The notes beneath the pieces were generated by a model that was not told the origin of the DNA, made no database searches, and saw only the letters and a program-made list of their open reading frames with translations. Both the position numbers and the translations under genes were made by a program. Below, piece after piece: positions 7,648-16,505 of a stretch of 64,000 nt of DNA. This DNA comes from an uncultured Aquimarina sp. GTDB taxonomy: Bacteria; Bacteroidota; Bacteroidia; Flavobacteriales; Flavobacteriaceae. Numbering within the stretch: position 1 is the first letter of the stretch; every line of letters begins with the position of its first letter. The DNA lies in NCBI GenBank assembly GCA_947498765.1, contig CANMLG010000006.1, positions 90,689 to 154,688 on the forward strand, written 5' to 3'.

Positions 7648-9642
7648 CTAGTTTTCGGAGGCAGCAGTGTTTATTATGCCAGAATTTAGTATGATAAATT
7701 CGCAACGTCTATTTTTTTCATGCTCTTGGTCACTACAATCTACTCCGTTAGTACAATTATTTACTAATTGAGTTTCACCATAACCTTTGTAAAAAATTCT
7801 ATTGCGATCAATATGTCCGCTATTTACTAAATATTCTTTGGTAGCTTTAGCTCTTTGTTTACTTAGGTCATAATTATAATCATCGTTTGCTCTACTGTCT
7901 GTATGTGATCTGATTTCTATTTTAATATGATCATTACTTTGTAGTACGGCAATGATTTTTTGTAATTCTAATTCAGCATCTTTTCTAATTTCGTAATCAT
8001 TATAATTAAAATAGATGGTGTTTAACTGCAATATTTTTGCTAAATCATCACCAACTCTAGCAATTCTAGATTTGAAGTTTTCATTTGATAAATCAAAATT
8101 TTGTTTCACAATATCACCTTTATATTTTGAAGTTTTTAAAGAGGTTCGTTGAGGTTGATACCCTTTTTTGTATACATTTAAATTAAACGTAGCATTGCAA
8201 TTGGCAGCAAAAGTATAATATCCATTATTGTCGGTGGTTACTTGATTAGTTAAATTCATGTTCTTATCATATAATTTAACTAGGGCACCAGAAACAATTT
8301 CATTAGTTTTTTGATTAGATACGATTCCCTCAATAAATAATTGGCATTTTATGTCTAAAGGAGCGACTTGTTTAAAACTATAAATATCATCACTTCCTTT
8401 TCCATCGACTCTATTACTAGCAAAAAAACCGATGTCGGTTTTTTTATCAATGATAAATGAAAAGTCATCGGAAGGACCATTAATGGGTTTTCCAATATTG
8501 TAAGGATTAGCATAGGTGTTTCTAGCTATTTTGGAAACGAAAACATCCAGTCCTCCTAAACCTAAATGTCCATCACTCGAAAAATACAAGTTACCATCAT
8601 TACTAATAAAGGGAAATGTTTCTCTTCCTTCAGTATTAATGTTGTAACCTAAATTTTCTGGTTTTCCAAAACTTTTGTCTTCGTTAATGTTTACTACATA
8701 TAGATCGGAATTTCCATAGGATCCAGGCATATCACTAGCAAAATACAATTTATCCTCATCTGGACTTAATGCCGGGTGAGCTATGGAGTATTCATCACTA
8801 TTAAAAGGAAGCTCTTTTATATTACTCCATTTTTTATTTATAAGTTCTGCCTGGTAAAGCTTAAGCATTACAGTTCCAGAACCGCTTGAGTTTAATTGTT
8901 TTTTTAAATAGTTATTTCGGGTGAAATACATAGTTTTACCATCTTTAGTAATTACTGCTGATGCTTCATGTACAGGTGTGTTTATTTCTCCTTTTACAGG
9001 CTTAATTTGAACATTGTTATGAAGTTTGCCTTGTTCTAAATTGATATTATATAAATCGAGAAAAGGCATTTTATCCCATACTGAAATTTCTCCTCCACCT
9101 CTTGATGAGGCAAAAATAATATCCCCATTTGGAGCAAAACTTGGAGAATGGTCTGAAAATTCGCTATTATATTCAAAAGGATTAAATTGAAATTTACCAG
9201 ATCTTTTTTCAATCAAATCTAAATAATACCGATTGGTATTAAAGTTATAAGCTCTAGAATCATATTCGCGTGTAATTGAAGCAAATTTTTCCATTACTTT
9301 ATCCGCTTTTTTAAATTTTTGGACACTTTTTAAGCACTGGGCATAACGATATAAATATTCGGGACTAATAGAAGCAGAAAATTGTTTTACTAATTTATCG
9401 TACCAAAAATGAGCTTCTCTAAATTCTGCATTAAAATAGTACGAGTCGGCAATTTTTTGATATAAGTCAGCAGATTTGTAGCCTTTATTGGCTACTTGAA
9501 TATAAATTTCACGAGCATCAATATATGCAAAACGATCAAAATCTGAATTGGCATTAGTGATAAGGTCATTACTGTTTTGAGCAAATATAAATTTGCAGGA
9601 AACTAATAAAAAAAGTAACGCTAAAGTATGTATTTTTTTCAT
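7648..9642 (-). CDS. OmpA-family protein with PD40 propeller (PorE-like)
   Basis: Order of domains: signal peptide (1-21), TPR-like helices (about 25-150), PD40/WD40-like propeller repeats with SPDEDKLYFASDMPG and DGNLYFSSDGHLG type motifs (about 160-430), a carboxypeptidase-regulatory-like beta domain (about 435-515) and a C-terminal OmpA peptidoglycan-binding domain (about 545-655, with IEIRSHTDSRANDDYN and NRRCEF). Proteins of this architecture in Bacteroidota follow porP/sprF genes and are thought to tie T9SS components to peptidoglycan, as PorE does. It is the last gene of a three-gene minus-strand operon, three bases after the PorP/SprF gene. I did not see a lipobox, so lipidation is uncertain. 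Confidence 0.88.
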   Translation of the reverse strand: MKKIHTLALLFLLVSCKFIFAQNSNDLITNANSDFDRFAYIDAREIYIQVANKGYKSADLYQKIADSYYFNAEFREAHFWYDKLVKQFSASISPEYLYRYAQCLKSVQKFKKADKVMEKFASITREYDSRAYNFNTNRYYLDLIEKRSGKFQFNPFEYNSEFSDHSPSFAPNGDIIFASSRGGGEISVWDKMPFLDLYNINLEQGKLHNNVQIKPVKGEINTPVHEASAVITKDGKTMYFTRNNYLKKQLNSSGSGTVMLKLYQAELINKKWSNIKELPFNSDEYSIAHPALSPDEDKLYFASDMPGSYGNSDLYVVNINEDKSFGKPENLGYNINTEGRETFPFISNDGNLYFSSDGHLGLGGLDVFVSKIARNTYANPYNIGKPINGPSDDFSFIIDKKTDIGFFASNRVDGKGSDDIYSFKQVAPLDIKCQLFIEGIVSNQKTNEIVSGALVKLYDKNMNLTNQVTTDNNGYYTFAANCNATFNLNVYKKGYQPQRTSLKTSKYKGDIVKQNFDLSNENFKSRIARVGDDLAKILQLNTIYFNYNDYEIRKDAELELQKIIAVLQSNDHIKIEIRSHTDSRANDDYNYDLSKQRAKATKEYLVNSGHIDRNRIFYKGYGETQLVNNCTNGVDCSDQEHEKNRRCEFIILNSGIINTAASEN

Positions 9643-9645
9643 AAG

Positions 9646-10626
9646 CTAGAAAAAACGGGGGGTTAACATTCTTTTTGAGGTAAGGTTTAATTTATTGTTT
9701 AGATCATATCTGAGTATAAATTCAAAACTTCCATAATTATTATTTATACCAGTAATTTCGGTAGTTTCAATATCGTAAGCTAATCCTAACATCAATGATT
9801 TCGATGCTTGATAAGCAAATAAAGCACTAACTGCTGCACTCCATCGGTAGGCGGTTCCTACTGTGATTTTCTTTAAAAATAAAAAATTAGCAGAAACATC
9901 AACTTGTAATGGAGCACCACTAACTATTTTTGTTAATAATGCTGGTTTAAACTTAACGCTATCATTAAGGTTAAAAGTATGTCCAGCAATGAAATAGTAA
10001 TTTATTTTTTGTTTGGAAACCAATGTAGTATTACCAGCACTTGTCGAAATATCTTTTTCATCAAAAAAACTTGTTTGCAACAGATTAGGTACGCTAAAAC
10101 CGGCATAAAATCTTTCGTTACTATAATATAGACCTAAACCAAAATTTGGGCTAAATTTATTTTCAACATCGTTCAAAAGGGCATTATCCAGAACTTCTTC
10201 TCTGGAAAGCTCTGTTAAATTAACATTAAGTAAATTGCCACCGATTTTAGATCCAAATCGTAAAAAAGCAGTATTGGCATTATTAACTCTTATTTTGTAG
10301 GCAAGATCTACATTGAAATTGGTTTCGGTAGTGGGTTTAATAATGTCGCTAATTACAGAAAAACCATAGGCAAAATTACTAAAACGATTCAATGGTGTTT
10401 CAAATGCTATAGTATGTGTGGCAGGACTTCCTTCAAAACCAGCCCATTGTTTTCGGGTTAAGCCAGATATACTTGTTTTGTCTCTACTTCCGGTGTATGC
10501 AGGGTTTATAATAGCTGTGTTATATATGTATTGAGTATACTGAGCATCTTGTTGACCAGTAACTGTTGTAGCGAATAGTATGCTAAAAATGAGTGATATT
10601 ATGGGGGTAGTTTGCTTCATATTCAT
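9646..10626 (-). CDS. PorP/SprF family T9SS outer-membrane protein
   Basis: Outer-membrane beta-barrel of the PorP/SprF family. The signal peptide is followed by the family hallmark QYTQYIYNTAIINPAYTGSRD; the C-terminus is barrel-like. In Flavobacteriia these barrels are encoded next to a large T9SS substrate and are needed to export or anchor it, as SprF is for SprB. Here it lies between the 1424-residue adhesin and the OmpA/PD40 gene on the same strand, which suggests a dedicated anchor for that adhesin. Confidence 0.93.
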   Translation of the reverse strand: MNMKQTTPIISLIFSILFATTVTGQQDAQYTQYIYNTAIINPAYTGSRDKTSISGLTRKQWAGFEGSPATHTIAFETPLNRFSNFAYGFSVISDIIKPTTETNFNVDLAYKIRVNNANTAFLRFGSKIGGNLLNVNLTELSREEVLDNALLNDVENKFSPNFGLGLYYSNERFYAGFSVPNLLQTSFFDEKDISTSAGNTTLVSKQKINYYFIAGHTFNLNDSVKFKPALLTKIVSGAPLQVDVSANFLFLKKITVGTAYRWSAAVSALFAYQASKSLMLGLAYDIETTEITGINNNYGSFEFILRYDLNNKLNLTSKRMLTPRFF

Positions 10627-10668
10627 TTTCGTTGATAGTCAATTTTTTAAAGAACAGTAGTAATTAAT

Positions 10669-13600
10669 TTATTTAACTAGGTAAAATGAACCAGCTTTAG
10701 TTTTCGAATTTCCGTTTGAGTTAATGTAGTTAAGGGTGTAAAAATAAGTTCCAGTAGGTAATTGATCGCTTTGTTTTATAGTAAGCCTACCTTGACTTTG
10801 TCCAGAAAATTTGAGTGAATTAGGCTGTCCATAAGCATCTTCTTCAAAGACCTTTAATCCCCATCGATTAAAAATTTTCAAATTATTTTGAGGAAAGTTC
10901 TCTAAATTTTTTATAACAAATTCATCATTTACAGCATCTCCATTTGGCGTAAATGTTTCATAAACAATAACATCATTTTCAGGCTGATCTTCGAATTTAA
11001 CAACGGTAGGATCATCTGGTTCACCATCATCATTTAAGTCAATGTCTGCGAGTATATTTGGATCGTCGGAATCATCTGATATTGAATTACCAGTAGGTGT
11101 AGTAGCTATTACCATAGCTTGATTAATTACTTGACCATTGGTAATATCAGCGGCAGTAATGGTATATATGGCAGAAAAGTTAGTGTCATTTTCTTCGCCT
11201 GGGGCTAATGTAAAAGAACTACCAGTTAAATTAACACCAGCTAATAAATCAGTAACCGTAATGTCAGTTAAGATTTCATCACCAGTATTAATAATAGTAA
11301 AAGTATATTCAATAATATCACCAACATTTAAAGTGCTATTGTTGTTAATATCTACATAACGACCTGTTTTAAGTAGGCTTATTTTAGGATTATTATCATT
11401 AATTTGATTAACAGTTATAGAAACTACAGCTATAGCACAGTCATTATTTTGATCACAAATTTGGTAAGTAATGGTATCATCACCAAAGAAATTTGGATTT
11501 GGAGTGTACAAAATACTATCGTCGGTAGGATCATCAGGAGTACTGTTGATATTTACTGTGGCTATTCCATTAATTGGAAGATCTATAATTGTGATAGCTG
11601 TGTCATTTGGTCCATCACCTCCGAAAGAATCATTACCTAGTACATCAATTTGATTGCTGGTGGTACTTTCGTTAATAATAATATTGTCTTCAATAGCCAC
11701 AGGAGTGTCAAAAGTGTTATTGTTTACAGTTATGTTCACTACGGCAGTAGTACAATCACCATCAGCATCGCAAATTTGATAAGTTAATGTGTCATTACCA
11801 AAGAAATTTGGATTAGGTGTATATAGTATAGTATCGTCGGTAGGATCATTAGGAGTGGTATTATCATTAACAGTAGCACTTCCGTTTGTTGGAGCAATAG
11901 TAATAGTTATTGCTGAGTTATTAGGCCCATCACCTCCAAAAGAATCATTGTTTAATATGTCAATTGGATTATCGGTAGTGTCTTCTTCTATATCAGTACT
12001 ATCTTCAACAGCGACAGGAGTGTCAAAAGTGTTATTGTTTACAGTTATGTTTACTACGGCAGTAATACAATCATCATCAGCATCACAAATTTGATAGGTT
12101 AATGTGTCATCACCAAAGAAATTTGGATTAGGCGTGTATAGTATAGTATCATCGGTAGGATCATTAGGAGTGCCATTGGTGTTAACACTTGCAGTTCCAT
12201 TAGTTGGAGTAACCATAATTACTATAGCAGTAGTACTAGGTCCGTCTCCTCCAAAAGAGTCATTGTCTAATACATCAATTGGGTTATCTGTAGTATCTTC
12301 ATTAACACTAACAGGATCATCAATAGCTGCAGGCATATCAGTTGTGTCGTTGTCAACTCTAATATTAATTACAGCGGTAGTACAATCACCATCAGCATCA
12401 CAAATTTGATAGGTCAATATATCATCCCCAAAGAAATTTGGATTAGGCGTATAAACAATTACATCATCTGTAGGATCATTAGGCGTTGCATTGTCAATAA
12501 CAGTAGCATTTCCGTTTGTTGGAGCAATAGTAATTGTAATAGCTGAGTTGCTAGGTCCGTCTCCTCCAAAAGTATCGTTATCTAACACATCAATTTGATT
12601 ATCTGTAGTATCTTCATTAACACTAACAGGGTCATCAATAGCTGTAGGCGTATCAGTTGTGTCGTTGTCAACTCTAATATTAATTACAGCTGTAGTACAA
12701 TCATTATTTAGGTCACATATTTCGTAAGTTACAGTATCATCACCAAAAAAGTTTGGATTAGGCGTGTATAGTATAACATCATCGGTAGGATCATTAGGCG
12801 TTGCATTATTATTAACAGTGGCAGTTCCATTAGTAGGAGCAATAGTAATAGCAATGGCAGTAGTACCAGGGCCATCTCCCCCAAAAGTATCGTTATCTAA
12901 CACATCAATTGGGTTATCCGTAGAATCTTCATTAACACTAATAGGATCATCAATAGCTGCAGGCGTATCAGTTGTGTCGTTGTCAACTCTAATATTAATT
13001 ACAGCGGTAGTACAATCATTATTTAGGTCACATATTTCGTAAGTTAGAGTATCATCACCAAAAAAATCAGGATTAGGTGTATACAGTATAGCATCGTCGG
13101 TAGGATCATTAGGCGTTGCATTATCATTAACAGTGGCAGTTCCATTAGTAGGAGCAATAGTAATTGTAATAGCTGAGTTGCTAGGTCCGTCTCCCCCAAA
13201 AGTATCGTTATCTAACACATCAATTGGGTTATCCGTAGAATCTTCATTAACACTAATAGGATCATCAATAGCTGTAGGCGTATCAGTTGTGTCGTTGTCA
13301 ACTCTAATATTAATTACAGCGGTAGTACAATCATTATTTAGGTCACATATTTCGTAAGTTAGAGTATCATCACCAAAAAAATCAGGATTAGGTGTATACA
13401 GTATAGCATCGTCGGTAGGATCATTAGGCGTTGCATTATCATTAACAGTGGCAGTTCCATTATTAGGAGCAATAGTAATTGTAATAGCCGAGTTGCTAGG
13501 TCCGTCTCCCCCAAAAGTATCGTTATCTAATACATCAATTTGATTATCTGTAGTATCTTCATTAACACTAGCCGGGTCATTATTTGCAATAGGAGTGTCA

Positions 13601-14943
13601 CTAGTATCACTTATAATTTCTATAGTTGCTATACCAGTTGTACAATCACCATCAGCATCACAAATTTGATAGGTTAATGTATCATCACCAAAAAAGTTTG
13701 GATTAGGCATATACATTATAACATCGTCGGTAGGATCATTAGGCGTTGCATTATTATTAACAGTAGCATTTCCGTTTGTTGGATCAACAGTGATTGTAAT
13801 TGCTGATGTACTCGGACCGTCATCTCCAAAGGAGTCGTTACTCAAAACGTTTAAAGGAGCTATTAAAGCATCTTCATTAAGATCAAAGTTGTCATTGATA
13901 GCATTTGGTAAGCCATTGATTACTTTAATTAAAACATTTGCAAAATGGCAATTACCGTCAATATCACAGATTTGATAAGTTAAGGTGTCATTACCAGAAA
14001 AATCTGTGGTTGGAGTATATACAATAACATCATCGGTAGGGTCACTAAAAGTGCCTCTATCATCTACAACAGCTGTTCCATTTGAAGGGTTAGTTATTAT
14101 AGTTATTGGTGAATTACTTGGTCCATCACCTCCAAAGTCATCATTATCAATGACATTCAGAAGAGTGGAAGTGTTTTTTTTGATATTGTCAAAATTATCA
14201 AACAATGCATTAGGGATATCATTAAGATTAGTAACCATAATGGATACTACAGCTGTATCACATTCTCCTTTTAAATCACAAATTTGATAAGTTATGGAAT
14301 CAGGACCAAAATAGTCTTTAGCAGGTTTATAGAAAATAACATCATCAGTTGGGTTATCTATGATTGCACCAGTATCAACTCTGGCAGTTCCATTAGTTGG
14401 AGGAGTAACAATTGTTAGAGCATTATCTCTTAGTCCTCGAATTCCAAAATCATCATTAGATAAAACAAGAATAGACCTATCAGCAGAATCTTCATCTAAA
14501 GTAAGGGGATCATCAACTGCATCAATGGAGGTGCAGCCAGGGGTGTTAATTATTTCAATTTCAACAGTTGTAGTATCTGTATCGCCATTGGCATCAATAA
14601 TTGTATAAGAAAAACGATCTATACCAGAAAAACCATCTGGAGTATCATACAATATGTAATCATCTAATAAATTACTTGGAGTGCTGTTATTAGCAAGACT
14701 TATAGTTCCTCCTTCGTTAGTATTACTACCTATAATGATATGGTTTGTGGTGTTAGGACCAGCTGGGCCAAAATCATCATTATCAAGGATATTTATAAAG
14801 TTTCCTTTACTACCAAAGCAAACCTTATCAGTGTCTTCTTGGGCATTTCGAGGTACTTGAATAATTAAATTGCTTATTTTGCAGTTATCAGCAAATAATA
14901 AAATAGATTGGAATAGAAGATATATAAAAAAAAACTTCTTCAT
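10669..14943 (-). CDS. Large repeat adhesin with T9SS type B sorting domain
   Basis: A 1424-residue surface protein. After a signal peptide (about 1-18) come about eleven cadherin-like/VCBS-type repeats of about 105 residues (about 25-1150), each with the pattern ...DVLDNDTFGGDGPS..., NDPTDD and LTYQICD, rich in Asp and Asn and so probably calcium-binding. A DUF11-like beta domain (about 1160-1280) with YTFTIINTGDEILTDITV follows. The last 95 residues form a type B (CHU_C, gliding-motility C-terminal) sorting domain: ETFTPNGDAVNDEF, IFNRWGLKVFE and GTYFYTLNY. Repeats 4-8 are nearly identical in DNA with a 315-base period. First gene of the adhesin-PorP/SprF-OmpA operon. Likely an adhesion or gliding protein; the ligand is unknown. 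Confidence 0.93.
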   Translation of the reverse strand: MKKFFFIYLLFQSILLFADNCKISNLIIQVPRNAQEDTDKVCFGSKGNFINILDNDDFGPAGPNTTNHIIIGSNTNEGGTISLANNSTPSNLLDDYILYDTPDGFSGIDRFSYTIIDANGDTDTTTVEIEIINTPGCTSIDAVDDPLTLDEDSADRSILVLSNDDFGIRGLRDNALTIVTPPTNGTARVDTGAIIDNPTDDVIFYKPAKDYFGPDSITYQICDLKGECDTAVVSIMVTNLNDIPNALFDNFDNIKKNTSTLLNVIDNDDFGGDGPSNSPITIITNPSNGTAVVDDRGTFSDPTDDVIVYTPTTDFSGNDTLTYQICDIDGNCHFANVLIKVINGLPNAINDNFDLNEDALIAPLNVLSNDSFGDDGPSTSAITITVDPTNGNATVNNNATPNDPTDDVIMYMPNPNFFGDDTLTYQICDADGDCTTGIATIEIISDTSDTPIANNDPASVNEDTTDNQIDVLDNDTFGGDGPSNSAITITIAPNNGTATVNDNATPNDPTDDAILYTPNPDFFGDDTLTYEICDLNNDCTTAVINIRVDNDTTDTPTAIDDPISVNEDSTDNPIDVLDNDTFGGDGPSNSAITITIAPTNGTATVNDNATPNDPTDDAILYTPNPDFFGDDTLTYEICDLNNDCTTAVINIRVDNDTTDTPAAIDDPISVNEDSTDNPIDVLDNDTFGGDGPGTTAIAITIAPTNGTATVNNNATPNDPTDDVILYTPNPNFFGDDTVTYEICDLNNDCTTAVINIRVDNDTTDTPTAIDDPVSVNEDTTDNQIDVLDNDTFGGDGPSNSAITITIAPTNGNATVIDNATPNDPTDDVIVYTPNPNFFGDDILTYQICDADGDCTTAVINIRVDNDTTDMPAAIDDPVSVNEDTTDNPIDVLDNDSFGGDGPSTTAIVIMVTPTNGTASVNTNGTPNDPTDDTILYTPNPNFFGDDTLTYQICDADDDCITAVVNITVNNNTFDTPVAVEDSTDIEEDTTDNPIDILNNDSFGGDGPNNSAITITIAPTNGSATVNDNTTPNDPTDDTILYTPNPNFFGNDTLTYQICDADGDCTTAVVNITVNNNTFDTPVAIEDNIIINESTTSNQIDVLGNDSFGGDGPNDTAITIIDLPINGIATVNINSTPDDPTDDSILYTPNPNFFGDDTITYQICDQNNDCAIAVVSITVNQINDNNPKISLLKTGRYVDINNNSTLNVGDIIEYTFTIINTGDEILTDITVTDLLAGVNLTGSSFTLAPGEENDTNFSAIYTITAADITNGQVINQAMVIATTPTGNSISDDSDDPNILADIDLNDDGEPDDPTVVKFEDQPENDVIVYETFTPNGDAVNDEFVIKNLENFPQNNLKIFNRWGLKVFEEDAYGQPNSLKFSGQSQGRLTIKQSDQLPTGTYFYTLNYINSNGNSKTKAGSFYLVK
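11640..13610. repeat. Tandem 315-bp coding repeats in the adhesin
   Basis: Near-identical units with a 315-base period (for example 12887 onward against 13202 onward, and again about 13517) encode 105-residue cadherin-like repeats. Sequence identity is highest in the middle units and falls toward both ends, as expected of recent duplication or gene conversion. The opposite strand is open over long stretches only because of this composition. Confidence 0.85.
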
Positions 14944-15589
14944 ACTTGGTTACTTTAGGTATTCAACTATTATAAGTAAGCCCCTTATTATGTTGCATAA
15001 ACAAGTTTTGTACATGGATAAAGAGTAAAAATAATTCAATAAAAAGTACAAGAATTGTAAAGTCCAAAAGTAAATACTAATGAAGTTTTACACAATCATG
15101 TTTTTTTAAAAGTAATCTTTTTCCTACAATATAATAATGTAATATGTAGGAAATGTAGGAAAATTTACTAGCTATTAAGAGATGCTGGAGAAGCATAACT
15201 TTTGCTAAAATTAAGTTGTAATTTTTTGGTTAATTTTTTTTAAAAGTCTAGTAATTAGTTGTTTGTTTTTTTAAAACTGATGCTATTTGTGAAAAAAATA
15301 TGATGATAGATTGGTTTGTTAATGATGTTTGATTGTACTTAATTTATTGGTATACTGATAGGTTTAAAAAAAGTAATAAAAAACTAATATTTTTTTTTAA
15401 ATAGATTATTGATTTAAAACCTTCGTTAAAGTACTGTTAATTTTAGCTTTTTGTAGCTAAAATACATGTCTTTTTTGATTGAAAAGACAAGAAAAAGACA
15501 AATGTGGTATAAAAAGAAACAATTTTAGGTTTATGATTAGCGTAAGTTTTGTAGTTATTCAAAATGTAATAATTATGAGAACTAAATTT
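14944..15589. other. 646-base intergenic region with several short hairpins
   Basis: No gene seen. It holds the promoter region of the adhesin operon (minus strand) and three short inverted repeats: TTCCTACA / TGTAGGAA at 15121-15152, TTTTAGCT / AGCTAAAA within 15440-15463 and TGTCTTTT / AAAAGACA within 15467-15489. The last two lie downstream of the AEC gene and may end its transcript. The rest is AT-rich without visible structure. Confidence 0.5.
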
Positions 15590-16489
15590 TCATAAAAAAT
15601 AATACCATAAAAAGGTAGTTAAAAATGAAATTGGTATTCCAAAACTTAAAATCATATTACAAAGTTTAGGTTTTAACCCGAATTCAGTGGCTATAATTAC
15701 TCCAGTAACCATTGGAGCCATGGCAGCTTCAAGTACACTTACTTGAACAAATAACTTTTCAATGTTAAAAAACCAACTGCAGATTAATATTAGAAAGGGG
15801 GCTAATAATAGTTTGTAAAATAAAGCAGTACCTAGTAAAAATTGGTCAGCTTTCCAGTGTTTAAATTGCAATTGAAGTCCTACTGAAAATAAAGCCATAG
15901 GAACCATTGTGGAACTTAAGTTTTTTAAAACAGAATCAAAATTGTTTAAATCTATAAATATAGGAAGTATAAATGCCGCTATAAAGGCTAAAGTTGGGGG
16001 GAAACTAAAAAGTTTTTTTAAAAGTAAAGCAAAGCTAAAACTAGAAGTATTTCCAGAAGAAGCATAGGTGGCAGCAATAAGTCCCAGACTAGATAAGGTA
16101 ATAAACCCTGCTTGATCACAAAGAATAGCCAATTGCAAGCCTTCTTTACCATAGTAAGCTTCTGTTAATGGAAAACCTAAAAATGATAAATTAGAAAAAC
16201 CTACTGTAAGTAGTAGCCCTCCTTTAGTAGCCTTATCTAAAGGTTTAAATTTACCTATGAATTCAATAAATAAAAACGCTGCAAAAAAAATGGCTGGTGG
16301 CATTAATATTGGAAATAATAAATCTGAATTCCATACCATTTTTGGAATAAAACGTAAAGCAATAGCGGGTAGTGCTACGTATATAATCCAAAGGTTTATT
16401 ATTTTATGGCTGTCTTTAGGAAGTGTTTTGAGTCTATTCAACAATACTCCCGAAAGTATTGAAATAGCAATGATGATAAAGTTTGACAT
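15590..16489 (-). CDS. AEC family transporter
   Basis: A 299-residue integral membrane protein with about ten hydrophobic segments. The N-terminal pattern SILSGVLLNRLKTLP followed by NLWIIYVALPAIALRFIP and the C-terminal VSVLEAAMAPMVTGVIIATEFG are typical of the auxin efflux carrier (AEC) family of anion or organic-acid permeases. The substrate cannot be inferred. It lies 16 bases downstream of the helicase gene on the same strand, so it is probably co-transcribed with it. Confidence 0.88.
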   Translation of the reverse strand: MSNFIIIAISILSGVLLNRLKTLPKDSHKIINLWIIYVALPAIALRFIPKMVWNSDLLFPILMPPAIFFAAFLFIEFIGKFKPLDKATKGGLLLTVGFSNLSFLGFPLTEAYYGKEGLQLAILCDQAGFITLSSLGLIAATYASSGNTSSFSFALLLKKLFSFPPTLAFIAAFILPIFIDLNNFDSVLKNLSSTMVPMALFSVGLQLQFKHWKADQFLLGTALFYKLLLAPFLILICSWFFNIEKLFVQVSVLEAAMAPMVTGVIIATEFGLKPKLCNMILSFGIPISFLTTFLWYYFL

Positions 16490-16505
16490 TAAGTATACAT
16501 TTTTA

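Noticed and set aside
11640..13610. Regularly spaced repeats that could suggest a CRISPR-like array
   Set aside because: The units are 315 bp, continuous and in frame with the adhesin, without unique spacers between short repeats.
11138..14608. Several open frames on the plus strand across the adhesin gene
   Set aside because: They repeat the 315-base period of the adhesin, have no plausible domains and arise from the Asp/Asn-rich repeat composition of the minus-strand gene.
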